A stretch of DNA of 64,000 bases, from assembly GCA_024235935.1 (NCBI GenBank), contig JACKLL010000005.1, positions 124,001-188,000 on the forward strand, written 5' to 3'. The notes beneath the pieces were generated by a model. The model did no database searches and was not told where the DNA came from. It saw nothing but the letters and a program-made list of their open reading frames with translations. Below are positions 16,850 through 25,477 of this stretch, in pieces. The first letter of the stretch is position 1, and the number at the start of each line of letters is the position of its first letter. The DNA is from Rhodoferax sp. Its GTDB lineage: Bacteria; Pseudomonadota; Gammaproteobacteria; Burkholderiales; Burkholderiaceae_C. The position numbers and the translations under genes were made by a program.

Positions 16850-17694
16850 TGGCCTGTACTTCACATTACCTGCAGTGCGAGGGGCGCGAGATCCACTACA
16901 CCGAGTGGGGCGCGGGCAACCGCCAGACGGTCATCGCCTGGCACGGGCTGGCACGGACGGGCCGCGACATGGATGCGCTCGCAGCCTGGCTCAGCGCTCC
17001 GGAGCAGGGTTACCGCGTGATCTGTCCCGACACCATAGGCCGTGGCCTGAGCGAGTGGAGTCCGGAGCCCGACCGCGAGTACTGTCTGGCGTTCTACTGC
17101 CAGCTGGCCACGTCGCTGGTGGACCAGCTCGGCCTGCAGCAGTTTGACTGGGTAGGCACCTCGATGGGCGGATCGATCGGCCTGGTGGCAGCCGCCGGTC
17201 CGTTGCGCGGACGGGTGACCCGGCTGGTGCTCAACGACAACGGTCCGGAGCTGGCGGCAGCCGCGATCATGCGCATCCGCTCGTATGCGGGCAGTCCGCA
17301 GTCCTTCGCCAGGGTGTCTGAACTCGAGCAGTACTTTCGCACCGTCTACAAGCCCTATGGCTTCCTGAGCGACACCCAGTGGCGCCTGCTTACGGAAACG
17401 TCGACCCGCCGTCTGCCCGATGGCCGCGTCACACCGCACTACGATCCGGCCATGGTGCAGCAGTTCGTCTGCCATCCCGACGACTATCTGCGCTGGACGG
17501 AATACGACAGTCTGCAGATTCCCGTTCTGTGCCTGCGCGGCGAGCACTCCGACCTGCTGCTGCCGGACACGGCGCAGGCGATGGCGCTGCGCGGACCCCG
17601 GGCTCGGATTGAAACCATTGCCGGCTGCGGCCACGCCCCCGCGCTCAATGTACCGGATCAGCTTGCGCTGGTGACAGGCTTTCTGCGCGAATAA
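16846..17694 (+). CDS. Alpha/beta hydrolase, serine nucleophile
   Basis: A 282-residue alpha/beta-fold hydrolase without a signal peptide. The oxyanion segment is AWHGLARTGRD, the nucleophile elbow is GTSMGG with Ser106, the acid is likely in RGEHSDLLLP, and the catalytic His is in GCGHAPALN. It starts on the last bases of the LivM-type gene behind a strong GGAGGAGGG site, so it is made with the importer. The simplest reading is that the imported compound, or a product of it, is an ester, lactone or similar and is hydrolysed in the cytoplasm. The substrate is not predictable from sequence. Confidence 0.88.
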   Translation: MMACTSHYLQCEGREIHYTEWGAGNRQTVIAWHGLARTGRDMDALAAWLSAPEQGYRVICPDTIGRGLSEWSPEPDREYCLAFYCQLATSLVDQLGLQQFDWVGTSMGGSIGLVAAAGPLRGRVTRLVLNDNGPELAAAAIMRIRSYAGSPQSFARVSELEQYFRTVYKPYGFLSDTQWRLLTETSTRRLPDGRVTPHYDPAMVQQFVCHPDDYLRWTEYDSLQIPVLCLRGEHSDLLLPDTAQAMALRGPRARIETIAGCGHAPALNVPDQLALVTGFLRE

Positions 17695-17766
17695 GTTCCC
17701 GCCGGCGTGAAGGTCGCCTGACTGCACCGCCACTGCGGCGCGGGGCTGTGCCGAGGGGGTGCCAAC

Positions 17767-18318
17767 TCAGGGGAAAACGGCGTATGCGCCGCCGTACTGT
17801 GGCGGCCTGCTGACCGGGCGAACGATGACGGCTTTCTGGACATCCGGCTCGCGCTGACCGCAGGCACCGTACATCATCGTTCGTTTGGCCTCGATGATGG
17901 CCCGGGTGTTGGCGCTGGAACTCGCGGTCACCTCGTAGTCGCGCTTGGCGCGCGTGCACGCCAGGCTGTCGATGGCCAGAGGTGCCGGCCCGGCCTGCAA
18001 ATTGGCGTTTGCGGGCGTCCCGCTTGCCTGCGGCGTGGCCCCCGACTGCTGCGCTGCCCGCAGTTGCTCGCGCAGCGCGACGATCTCCTGGCGCAGCAGT
18101 CTGTCGCCATATTGGTCGGTGCCCAGGGCATTCGGCTGGACCGAGACGGTGCTGGAGGTGTCGTGCTTCGCGCAGGCTGCATCGGCATACAGCACCTTGC
18201 CGGAAGGCGACAGACACTTGTAGACGCTCTGGGCCGACGCCGCATGCAAGCCGGCGGCCAGCGTTGCGCCGACCACGGTCCAGCGCAGGATTTTCTCTAT
18301 GGGTGTTCGTTTGGCCAA
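17767..18318 (-). CDS. Exported DUF4124-domain protein
   Basis: About 183 residues. A signal peptide (AKRTPIEKILRWTVVGATLA, cleavage after ASA) leads into a DUF4124-like segment SVYKCLSPSGKVLYADAACAK with its usual Cys pair. A coiled segment (RLLRQEIVALREQLRAAQQ), a Pro/Ala/Gly linker and a C-terminal domain with two more Cys follow. The role of DUF4124 is unknown. I use a TTG start at 18318 because CGGGAG stands just upstream and it yields a proper signal peptide. The ATG at 18366 would add 16 residues before it. The gene is divergent from slyD. Confidence 0.72.
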   Translation of the reverse strand: MAKRTPIEKILRWTVVGATLAAGLHAASAQSVYKCLSPSGKVLYADAACAKHDTSSTVSVQPNALGTDQYGDRLLRQEIVALREQLRAAQQSGATPQASGTPANANLQAGPAPLAIDSLACTRAKRDYEVTASSSANTRAIIEAKRTMMYGACGQREPDVQKAVIVRPVSRPPQYGGAYAVFP

Positions 18319-18467
18319 GATGTGCTCCCGAAGTCTTTGTCTGATTATGGAACTGCCATCGGCCATGGTGCACGCGCAAGCGGTTACCAATCGTAGTCGC
18401 GCCGGGGCGATGGCGGGCTTTTCCGCAGGCCCGGGAGACCCGTTCTGGAAGTGGTACAAACAGGCCC

Positions 18468-18944
18468 ATGAAAATCGAAAAAAACATGGCCGTCACCTTG
18501 CGTTACAAGGTCACGGATGCCAAGCGGCAGTTGCTCGAGGACGGCAAGGACCCCATGGTCTACCTGCATGGCGGGTACGGGAACACCTTTGCCAAGATCG
18601 AGGCGGCGCTCGAAGGGCAGGAAAAGGGCTACCAGACCACGATCGAGCTGTTGCCGGCCGATGCGTTCGGCGAACGCGACGAGAGCCTGGTGCAGGCCAT
18701 TCCCAAGGCCGAGTTCCCGCCGGGCGTCAAGGTCGGTGGCACGCTCAAGGGCCAGGACGAGAGCGGCCAGGAGCGGCTGTTCACGGTGCTCAAGATCAAG
18801 GGCGACACGGTCATGCTGGACGGCAATCACCCGATGGCCGGCAAGACGCTGCGCTTCACGGTCCGGGTCGATGACGTGCGTGCGGCTACGCCAGTCGAGA
18901 TCGAACACGGCCATGTGCACGGGGAGCACGGGCACCACCACTGA
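18468..18944 (+). CDS. slyD: FKBP-type peptidyl-prolyl isomerase, SlyD-like
   Basis: A 158-residue FKBP-fold isomerase of the SlyD type. The N-terminal strand has VTLRYKVTDAKRQLLEDG, followed by GGYGNTFAKIEAALEGQEKG and the insert-in-flap domain (roughly 70-125). HPMAGKTLRFTVRV returns to the FKBP core, and a His-rich tail HGHVHGEHGHHH can bind metal. SlyD assists folding and, in some bacteria, nickel delivery. No hydrogenase or urease genes are near, so folding is the likelier role. It converges on the phosphate transporter gene. Confidence 0.88.
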   Translation: MKIEKNMAVTLRYKVTDAKRQLLEDGKDPMVYLHGGYGNTFAKIEAALEGQEKGYQTTIELLPADAFGERDESLVQAIPKAEFPPGVKVGGTLKGQDESGQERLFTVLKIKGDTVMLDGNHPMAGKTLRFTVRVDDVRAATPVEIEHGHVHGEHGHHH

Positions 18945-18965
18945 TGGGCTGGGGGCCCGGAGCAG

Positions 18966-18984
18966 CGACCCGCAGACCGGGTCG
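18966..18984. terminator. Short hairpin between convergent slyD and phosphate transporter genes
   Basis: CGACCCG, loop CAGAC, CGGGTCG: a perfect 7-base stem in the 50-base convergent gap. No T-run follows on either strand, so termination would be weak or Rho-assisted. Confidence 0.35.
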
Positions 18985-18994
18985 GCCGGAATGC

Positions 18995-20566
18995 CTAGGG
19001 CAGCATCATTCCCCGGATCATGTAGTAGATCATGGCCGCCATCAAGGCCGACACCGGTACCGTGATCAGCCAGGCGGCCACGATGCGCGCCAGCGCCGAG
19101 CGCTTGACCAGTTCCTTGCGGTAGATGCTTCTGAGGCCCTTGCGTTCGCGCTTGGTCAGGTGGCTGTCGACGACAGCCTGCTTGCTGGCCTTGAGCTGCG
19201 CCAGCATCCGGCCCTTGGTCTCGAAATCGGCGGCGTGGAAGGTGGTCAGGTAGGCCTCCACGATCTCCTGGTCATGGTCGGCATGGTGCTCGACGATAGT
19301 GTCGATCATGCGGCCGAATTTCGCCTTGATGTACTCGCGCAGGAAGCCGACGCCGAAAACGGCGCCAACCGCGATATGCGTCGAGCTGACCGGCAAGCCG
19401 AGCTGGGATGCCAGGATGACCGTGATCGACGCGGCCATGGCGATGCAGAAGGCCCGCATCTGGTCCAGCTCGGTGATGCCGGTCCCCACCGTCTTGATCA
19501 GGCGTGGGCCGTACAAGGCCAGACCGAGTGAAATGCCGATTGCGCCCACCATCAGGACCCACAGCGGAATCGCGGCCTTGGCGGCCACGGCCCCCTGCAG
19601 CACCGCTTCGTTGATCGCCGCCAGCGGCCCGACCGCGTTGGCCACGTCGTTGGCGCCATGCGCAAAGCTGAGCAGGGCGGCCGAGAAGATCAGCGGCATC
19701 ACGAACAAGCGGTTGACGCCCTGCTTGTCGTTGGAGAGGTCACGGGCCGCCGCAGCAACCCGCATCCGTGCCACCAGGTAGGTGAGCACGGCCACCCCGA
19801 GGCCGATCACCATGGCGGTGCCGATGTCGACCTTCCAGATCTGGCGCAGTCCCTTCATCACCAGGTAGGTCGAGAACGACCAGGCCATCAGGGCCAGCAG
19901 CAGGGGAACCCAGCGTCTGGCCGCGGCCATCATGTCCTGCTGGTAGGTGATCGTGCGTTTGATCAGGTAGAGGAATGCCGCCGCGATGACGCCACCGAGG
20001 ACCGGCGAGATCACCCAGCTGGCGGCGATCTGCCCCATTTGGTCCCAGTTGGCGATCTCCCAGCCACCCGCCGCGATACCCGCGCCGAGCACGCCGCCGA
20101 CGATGGAGTGGGTGGTCGACACCGGTGCGCCGGAGGCGGTGGCAATGTTGAGCCACAAGGCGCCGGCCAGCAGGGCGGCGGTCATCAACCAGATGAAGAC
20201 GTCCTTGTTGGCCGCGGCGTCCGGCGAAATGATGCCGCTCTTGATGGTACCGACCACATCGCCACCGGCAATCAGCGCGCCGGCAGCCTCGAAGACCCCG
20301 GCGACCAGGATGGCACCGCCCAGCGTCAGTGCGCGTGAGCCCACAGCCGGCCCGACGTTGTTTGCAACGTCGTTGGCGCCGATGTTCAGTGCCATGTAGC
20401 CGCCGATCATGGCGGCGACGACCAGCGGAAAATGCACCGCTCCCCCGCGTGTCATCAGGAACAGCACGATCCCCACCATGAACAGCAGCACCAGGCCCAG
20501 GCGCACCAACTCGCGCCGGCTCTTGTCGCCGCCGGGCTCTTTCATGACAAAGCGTTCGAAGTCCAT
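18995..20566 (-). CDS. pit: Inorganic phosphate transporter, PiT family
   Basis: About 523 residues with roughly ten to twelve membrane segments. The two inverted PHO4 signatures are present: GANDVANNVGPAVGSRAL near residue 60 and GANDVANAVGPLAAINEA in the second half. Between them sits a cytoplasmic region, and a charged segment near the C-terminus (LKASKQAVVDSHLTKRERKG) precedes a final helix. It imports phosphate, probably as metal phosphate, driven by protons. No PhoU-like gene accompanies it. I use the ATG at 20566, preceded by GGGGCAG; an in-frame ATG at 20578 would add four residues. Confidence 0.9.
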   Translation of the reverse strand: MDFERFVMKEPGGDKSRRELVRLGLVLLFMVGIVLFLMTRGGAVHFPLVVAAMIGGYMALNIGANDVANNVGPAVGSRALTLGGAILVAGVFEAAGALIAGGDVVGTIKSGIISPDAAANKDVFIWLMTAALLAGALWLNIATASGAPVSTTHSIVGGVLGAGIAAGGWEIANWDQMGQIAASWVISPVLGGVIAAAFLYLIKRTITYQQDMMAAARRWVPLLLALMAWSFSTYLVMKGLRQIWKVDIGTAMVIGLGVAVLTYLVARMRVAAAARDLSNDKQGVNRLFVMPLIFSAALLSFAHGANDVANAVGPLAAINEAVLQGAVAAKAAIPLWVLMVGAIGISLGLALYGPRLIKTVGTGITELDQMRAFCIAMAASITVILASQLGLPVSSTHIAVGAVFGVGFLREYIKAKFGRMIDTIVEHHADHDQEIVEAYLTTFHAADFETKGRMLAQLKASKQAVVDSHLTKRERKGLRSIYRKELVKRSALARIVAAWLITVPVSALMAAMIYYMIRGMMLP

Positions 20567-20646
20567 TGTCTGCCCCATTGATCGACAGCGCGCCGATCGT
20601 CTACCACCCCCGTGGTCGGGTCACCCTGTCACCACGTGCCAATGGA

Positions 20647-20666
20647 CCGACCGCTGAGGCGGTCGG
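20647..20666 (-). terminator. GC-rich hairpin downstream of the orphan Bug receptor gene
   Basis: CCGACCGC, loop TGAG, GCGGTCGG: a perfect 8-base stem in the space between the Bug gene (ending at 20739 on the minus strand) and the phosphate transporter start. There is no T-run, so it is at most a Rho-assisted terminator or an mRNA-stabilising stem. Confidence 0.35.
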
Positions 20667-20738
20667 CGCAATACCGGGTCGCACCCTTGCACCAGCGCCG
20701 CAAGAGCGCCAGGGGTGCACGGACGCGGCTGCGGTCCG

Positions 20739-21713
20739 TCAGTCGATCTTGGCCCCGGAGGACTTGACCACCTGCGACCATTTGCGTGTCTCGGCGGTGA
20801 TGAACTGGCCAAGTTGCTCCGGCGTTCCCCCGACCGGCTCGGCGCCCAGGCCCTTGAATCGCTCGATGATCTCGGGCTTCTTGAGGATCTTGTCGACTTC
20901 GGCGGAGACCTTGTTCACGATGGCTGGCGGCGTGCCGGCCGGTGCCATCAGCACGAACCAGGATTCGGCCGCATAACCGGGCAGCAGCGATGCGATCGGC
21001 GGCACATCCGGCAATTGCGGGCTGGGTTTCTCACCCGTCACACCCAGCGCCACCAGTTTGCCCGCCTTGATATGCGGCATGGCCGACGGCAGGTTGTCGA
21101 TCGCCATCTGCACCTGCCCGCCCATCAGGTCGACCAGCATCGGGCCGCTGCCACGGTAGGGGATGTGCGTGACGAAGATATTGGCGCCGCTCTTGAACAG
21201 TTCGGTCGACAGGTGACCGGTGGTGCCGTTGCCGGGCGAGCCGTAGGAAAGACCGCCTGGTTTGGCCTTCGCGATCGCAATCAGGTCCTTCAGATTCCTG
21301 GCGCCCAGAGCCGGGTTGACGACCAGCACGTTGGGAACCCGCACGACGAAGGACACCGGTGCGAAGTCCTTGGCCGTGTCATACGGCATCTTCGGATACA
21401 GGAACTGGTTGATGGCCTGGGTTCCCGGCGTGCCCATCAGGAAGGTGTAGCCGTCCGGCGCAGAGCGCGCGACCTCGGCTGCACCGATGTTGCCGCCGGC
21501 TCCGCCCTTGTTGTCGACGACGACGCTTTGCTTCAAGGCCTTGGTCAGTTCGTCAGCAATGACACGGGCCGTGATGTCCGTGGTGCCGCCAGCGGCAAAT
21601 GGCACGACGATGCGCACCGGTTTGCTCGGATAGTCGGATTGCGCCAGCGCAGGTGCGCCGGTCACGATGGCTGCTGACAACAGCAGCAGTTTCCAGGGAT
21701 TTGTCTTGGTCAT
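20739..21713 (-). CDS. Bug/TctC family periplasmic solute-binding protein (orphan)
   Basis: A 324-residue Bug receptor. It has a signal peptide (MTKTNPWKLLLLSAAIVTGA, cleavage after ALA), then the family signature YPSKPVRIVVPFAAGGTTDI. Other Bug features follow: NKGGAGGNIGAAEVARSAPDG, YGSPGNGTTGHLSTELF and THIPYRGSGPMLVDLMGGQV. These proteins bind carboxylates, amides and related small acids. No tctAB permease is adjacent. It lies 96 bases after the acyl-CoA synthetase gene on the same strand, so it may be co-transcribed with it and share a substrate theme. Confidence 0.9.
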   Translation of the reverse strand: MTKTNPWKLLLLSAAIVTGAPALAQSDYPSKPVRIVVPFAAGGTTDITARVIADELTKALKQSVVVDNKGGAGGNIGAAEVARSAPDGYTFLMGTPGTQAINQFLYPKMPYDTAKDFAPVSFVVRVPNVLVVNPALGARNLKDLIAIAKAKPGGLSYGSPGNGTTGHLSTELFKSGANIFVTHIPYRGSGPMLVDLMGGQVQMAIDNLPSAMPHIKAGKLVALGVTGEKPSPQLPDVPPIASLLPGYAAESWFVLMAPAGTPPAIVNKVSAEVDKILKKPEIIERFKGLGAEPVGGTPEQLGQFITAETRKWSQVVKSSGAKID

Positions 21714-21809
21714 GGTGTATCTATCCGGTAAAGATGCGGGCGGTCGGCCCGCAAAAGGATGTCCGTGGGATGGCGCATTATCGGCGCCATGCCCACGGCG
21801 CATCGCCCA

Positions 21810-23333
21810 TCATAAGGGGCCGGTGCCGGACGACGCCGCCTCCCGTGCGCGCAACTCGGTCTTGAGGACCTTGCCATAGTTGTTCTTCGGCAGCGATGCC
21901 ACGAAGCGATAGAGCCTGGGTCGCTTGTAGCGGGCCAAATGGTCCAGGCAAAAGGCATCCAGCACCTGCGCACTGACGGGCTCGTGGGTGACCACATAGG
22001 CCACGACCGATTCACCCCACAGGGGGTCTGGCCGGCCGATCACGCTGACTTCGGACACCGCAGGATGCAGCAGCAGTGCTTCCTCGATCTCGCGCGGGTA
22101 GATGTTGTTGCCGCCGCTGATCAGCAGATCCTTGCTGCGGTCGAGCAGCGTCAGAAAGCCTTCGTCGTCGAGCCGACCGACGTCTCCGGTGTACAACCAG
22201 CCGCCCCGGATCGCCTCGGCACTGGCTTCGGGCTGTTGCCAGTAGCCGGCCATGACTACTTCGCCGCGAACGCAGACTTCGCCGGTCGTGCCGTCTATAA
22301 GCACCGCGCCGTCATTGCCCCGGATCGTGATCTCCAGCATCGGCTGCGCGAAGCCGACCGAGGCCATGCGTGCGCGCCAGCGCGGGTGCCCGCGATCGGC
22401 GATCACGCTGCGTGGCAATACGCTGATGGTCATCGGGCTCTCTCCCTGACCGTAGATCTGCGCAAAATGGGGGCCGATCACCGCCAGCGCATCCTCGATG
22501 TCGCTCAGGTACATCGGCGCGCCGCCATAGACGATGGTGGCCAGGCCGGTGGTATCCGGCCGGTGCATGCGGGCATGGTCCACCAGCCGTCGCACGATGG
22601 TGGGTGCGGCGAAGCAGGAGGCGTTGCGCCAGTGCCGGGCCAGGGCGAAGAATTCGCCGCAGTCCAGCGACGCCGCCGTGGGAATCACGTTGATGCCACC
22701 TTGCAGCACGTAGGGCAGGTGGTACAAGCCGCTGCCGTGCGACAGTGGCGCCGGATGCAGCATGCTGTCACCCGGCTGTACCGATTGCACCGTGGCCAGG
22801 TAGGCCATCGTCATCCAGCGCAGGTTGCGGTTGGTGATGGTCACCCCCTTGGGCTTGCCTGTAGTGCCGCTGGTGTAGAACAGCCAGGCCGGATCGTCTT
22901 CGCTGCGCTCTGCGATCGCGGGCAGCCCGGTCTCGTCATCGACCGGCATGGCCGCCTCGTGCACCACACTGCAGCCAGGTAGCTCGTGTTGCCGCAGTTC
23001 CGTGCCATGGGCGGCATCGGTCAGGCACAGGCGTGCGCCGCTGTGGCCGAGAATCCAGGCGGCTTCGCGCGGGTGCAGGCGGGCGTTCATCGGCACCGGC
23101 ACGGCGCCGGCCCACCACGAGCCCCACAGCAAGGGCAGGTAGCGCGGATGGTTGTCCATCCACAGTCCGACCCTGTCACCGGGCTGGATGCCGCGTTCCG
23201 CCAACCAGCGGGCCACGCCGGCTGCTGCGCCAGCCAGTTCGGCATAGCGGTACACCACCGCCATGCCGTGCGCCACGGCGGGGGCGTCTGCGTGGATATC
23301 GGCTGTTCGCCGCAGCCAGAGTGCCAGGTTCAT
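21810..23333 (-). CDS. Acyl-CoA synthetase / AMP-dependent ligase
   Basis: A 507-residue ANL-superfamily adenylating enzyme. The P-loop-like A3 motif is LFYTSGTTGKPKGVT, followed by APLSHGSGLYHLPY, the adenine-binding YGQGESPM, and YTGDVGRLDDEGFLTLLDRSKD before the hinge. The C-terminal GGNNIYPREIEEALLLHPAVSEVSVIG and the catalytic-lysine-type ending KNNYGKVLKTELR complete it. It converts a carboxylic acid, ATP and CoA to the acyl-CoA. The fatty or aromatic specificity cannot be told from these motifs. It is divergent from an Asp-nucleophile hydrolase and upstream of an orphan Bug receptor. Confidence 0.88.
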   Translation of the reverse strand: MNLALWLRRTADIHADAPAVAHGMAVVYRYAELAGAAAGVARWLAERGIQPGDRVGLWMDNHPRYLPLLWGSWWAGAVPVPMNARLHPREAAWILGHSGARLCLTDAAHGTELRQHELPGCSVVHEAAMPVDDETGLPAIAERSEDDPAWLFYTSGTTGKPKGVTITNRNLRWMTMAYLATVQSVQPGDSMLHPAPLSHGSGLYHLPYVLQGGINVIPTAASLDCGEFFALARHWRNASCFAAPTIVRRLVDHARMHRPDTTGLATIVYGGAPMYLSDIEDALAVIGPHFAQIYGQGESPMTISVLPRSVIADRGHPRWRARMASVGFAQPMLEITIRGNDGAVLIDGTTGEVCVRGEVVMAGYWQQPEASAEAIRGGWLYTGDVGRLDDEGFLTLLDRSKDLLISGGNNIYPREIEEALLLHPAVSEVSVIGRPDPLWGESVVAYVVTHEPVSAQVLDAFCLDHLARYKRPRLYRFVASLPKNNYGKVLKTELRAREAASSGTGPL

Positions 23334-23348
23334 GCAGTTTCTCCGTGT

Positions 23349-23457
23349 GTCCGATACGCCGACCGTCGGCTGCTGCGTTTGAATGGCCCTGCGCGCCTGC
23401 GGCAGACCTACCGCGGGCCTGGGGATGCGGCATCATCGCGCGGTTATCGTATCGGAC
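23349..23457. promoter_or_regulatory. Paired inverted repeat flanking the acyl-CoA synthetase/hydrolase intergenic region
   Basis: GTCCGATAC at 23349-23357 and its exact complement GTATCGGAC at 23449-23457 lie 100 bases apart. Each is close upstream of one of the two divergent start codons (16 and 30 bases). The pair could be two operators for one regulator acting on both genes. No regulator gene is adjacent. Confidence 0.35.
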
Positions 23458-23486
23458 TATTCAGACATCGGAAATTGGAGAGCGGC

Positions 23487-24329
23487 ATGGCGGAGATTCC
23501 GCGTATCTCGGTCAAGGGGGTGGAGATTCATTTCGAGGGCGACCATCCGCGCACGGTCGTGATGCTGCACGGCTGGCCGGATACCTACCGCCTGTGGGAT
23601 GCCACGGTGGCAGCACTCAAGGATCGCTATTGCTGCGTGCGTTTCACCTTGCCCGGCTTCGACACCGCGGCGCCGGCCAGAATCACGTCGCTCGACGACA
23701 TGTGCGAATTGCTGCAGACCCTGGTCGACCAGGTCAGTCCGGGCGTGCCAGTGACCCTGCTGCTGCATGACTGGGGCTGTGCCTTCGGCTACGAATTTGC
23801 AGCGCGTTTTCCCGATCGGGTCAGTCGCATCGTCGCGGTCGATATCGGCGACCACAACGCCGAGGCGTTGGTTCAGGCACTGACGCCGCGGCAACGGGCC
23901 CAGGTCTTCGGCTACCAGTTCTGGCTGGCGCTGGCCTGGAAACTCGGTGGCAGCACCGGTACCTGGATGACGCGCTGGATGGCGCGGCAACTGGGGTGTC
24001 GCAGCGATCCGGCACTGATCGGCTGGCAGATGAACTACCCCTACGCGATGCGCTGGTTCGGCAGCGCCGGCGGTCTGGCCCGGGCCCTTCCCGTGCCTGT
24101 CAACCGGCCGATGCTGTACATCTATGGGGAGCGCAAGCCCTTCATGTTCCATTCGCCGCAATGGCTGGCCGCATTGGCCGCGCGGGCCGGCTGTGCCGTG
24201 CACGCGTTTCCGACCGGCCACTGGGTCATGGTGCAGCAGCCCGAGGCGTTCAACCGGTGCGTGCGGGAGTGGCTGCTGGCGTCGGATACACGCGATCCCT
24301 TGTCGGTCAAGGTCCCGCCGGTGGCCTGA
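23487..24329 (+). CDS. Alpha/beta hydrolase, epoxide hydrolase/haloalkane dehalogenase-like
   Basis: A 280-residue alpha/beta hydrolase. The oxyanion motif HGWPDTYRLWD and a nucleophile elbow HDWG with Asp95 instead of serine are typical of epoxide hydrolases and haloalkane dehalogenases. The catalytic His is likely the one in FPTGHWVM. A cap region rich in Trp and Tyr (FGYQFWLALAWKLGG) lines the active site. Epoxide opening or dehalogenation are both possible. It is divergent from the acyl-CoA synthetase and convergent with hemH. The start at 23487 follows TTGGAGAG. Confidence 0.82.
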   Translation: MAEIPRISVKGVEIHFEGDHPRTVVMLHGWPDTYRLWDATVAALKDRYCCVRFTLPGFDTAAPARITSLDDMCELLQTLVDQVSPGVPVTLLLHDWGCAFGYEFAARFPDRVSRIVAVDIGDHNAEALVQALTPRQRAQVFGYQFWLALAWKLGGSTGTWMTRWMARQLGCRSDPALIGWQMNYPYAMRWFGSAGGLARALPVPVNRPMLYIYGERKPFMFHSPQWLAALAARAGCAVHAFPTGHWVMVQQPEAFNRCVREWLLASDTRDPLSVKVPPVA

Positions 24330-24357
24330 TCGGCCGCCCGTCCGCGCGGGGTGAGGC

Positions 24358-25458
24358 CTACTGCTTCGCGCCCATGGTCAGCGCCCGCTGCCGCGTCGCA
24401 TCACTTTCCGCGGTGTCGTCAGCGCCAGTGGTGGGCCAGCCCTGCAGGTGGCGCAGGGAGAGTTCGCTCAGCGCCGTGATCCACTCTGGCCGGTCATTCA
24501 GGCAGGGGATGAAGTGGAACTCCTTGCCGCCGGCGCCCAGGAACGCGTCCCGGGCCTCCATGCCGATCTCCTCCAGCGTCTCCAGGCAGTCGCTGGTGAA
24601 GCCGGGGCAGACCACGTCCACGCGCTGGAGGCCGCCGCGCGCCAACGTGATGAGGCTGGGCTCGGTATAGGGCTGCAGCCACTTGGCGCGGCCCAGGCGC
24701 GACTGGAACGTGACCATGTAGTCGTCCTTGGACAAGCCCAAGCGGGTCGCCAGCAGCCGAGCCGTCTTGTGGCATTCGCAGTGGTAGGGGTCACCCAGCA
24801 TCAGGTTACGCTGGGGCAGGCCGTGAAAGCTCATGACCAGCTTGTCGCCGCGCCCGTGGGTCTGCCAGGAGGCGCGAACATGCTTGACCAGGGCCTCGAT
24901 ATAGGCCGGGTCGTCATGGTAGTGATTGACGAAGCGCAACTCCGGAATCTGGCGCGTGCGGGCTGCCCAGGCATAGACCGCGTCGAATACGCTGGCGGTG
25001 GTGGTTGCCGAGTATTGCGGGTAGGCCGTCAAGACCAGCACCCGGGTCGCGCCTTCGGCCTTGAGTGCGTCGAGCTGGGTCGCGATCGACGGCTGGCCAT
25101 AGCGCATTGCGTGGCGCACCAGCACCGGGTGGCCGCGCTGCCCCAGCCAGCCCTGCAGCAGCAGCGCCTGCTTCGCGGTCCAGACCCGCAGCGGTGAGCC
25201 CTCGGCAGACCAGATGCTGGCGTACTTGGCGGCCGACTTCGCCGGCCGGAATCGCAGGATCACGCCGTGCAGGATCAGCCACCAGAGCAGCCGCGGGATT
25301 TCTACCACCCGCGGGTCACTGAGAAATTCGGCCAGGTAGCGCCTTACTGCCGGGGTTGTCGCCTCGTCGGGCGTTCCGAGGTTGCAGTACAGCACGGCGG
25401 TACGCGCGTGCTGGCCATGGCTGAAAACGGGTTCGGTGGCGAATCGGGATTTGGGCAT
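24358..25458 (-). CDS. hemH: Ferrochelatase
   Basis: A 366-residue ferrochelatase that inserts ferrous iron into protoporphyrin IX, the last step of protoheme synthesis. The N-terminal AVLYCNLGTPDEATTPAVRRYL, the central VLTAYPQYSATTTASVFDAV, the catalytic His in MSFHGLPQRNL and the VVCPGFTSDCLETLEEIG block with its conserved Glu are all in place. The ATG at 25458, with GGGAG ahead, gives usual length. Its start is only 19 bases from that of the divergent HAD gene, so the two promoters must overlap the genes or each other. Confidence 0.95.
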   Translation of the reverse strand: MPKSRFATEPVFSHGQHARTAVLYCNLGTPDEATTPAVRRYLAEFLSDPRVVEIPRLLWWLILHGVILRFRPAKSAAKYASIWSAEGSPLRVWTAKQALLLQGWLGQRGHPVLVRHAMRYGQPSIATQLDALKAEGATRVLVLTAYPQYSATTTASVFDAVYAWAARTRQIPELRFVNHYHDDPAYIEALVKHVRASWQTHGRGDKLVMSFHGLPQRNLMLGDPYHCECHKTARLLATRLGLSKDDYMVTFQSRLGRAKWLQPYTEPSLITLARGGLQRVDVVCPGFTSDCLETLEEIGMEARDAFLGAGGKEFHFIPCLNDRPEWITALSELSLRHLQGWPTTGADDTAESDATRQRALTMGAKQ

Positions 25459-25477
25459 GCTGTATTCTCCCGCAGCT

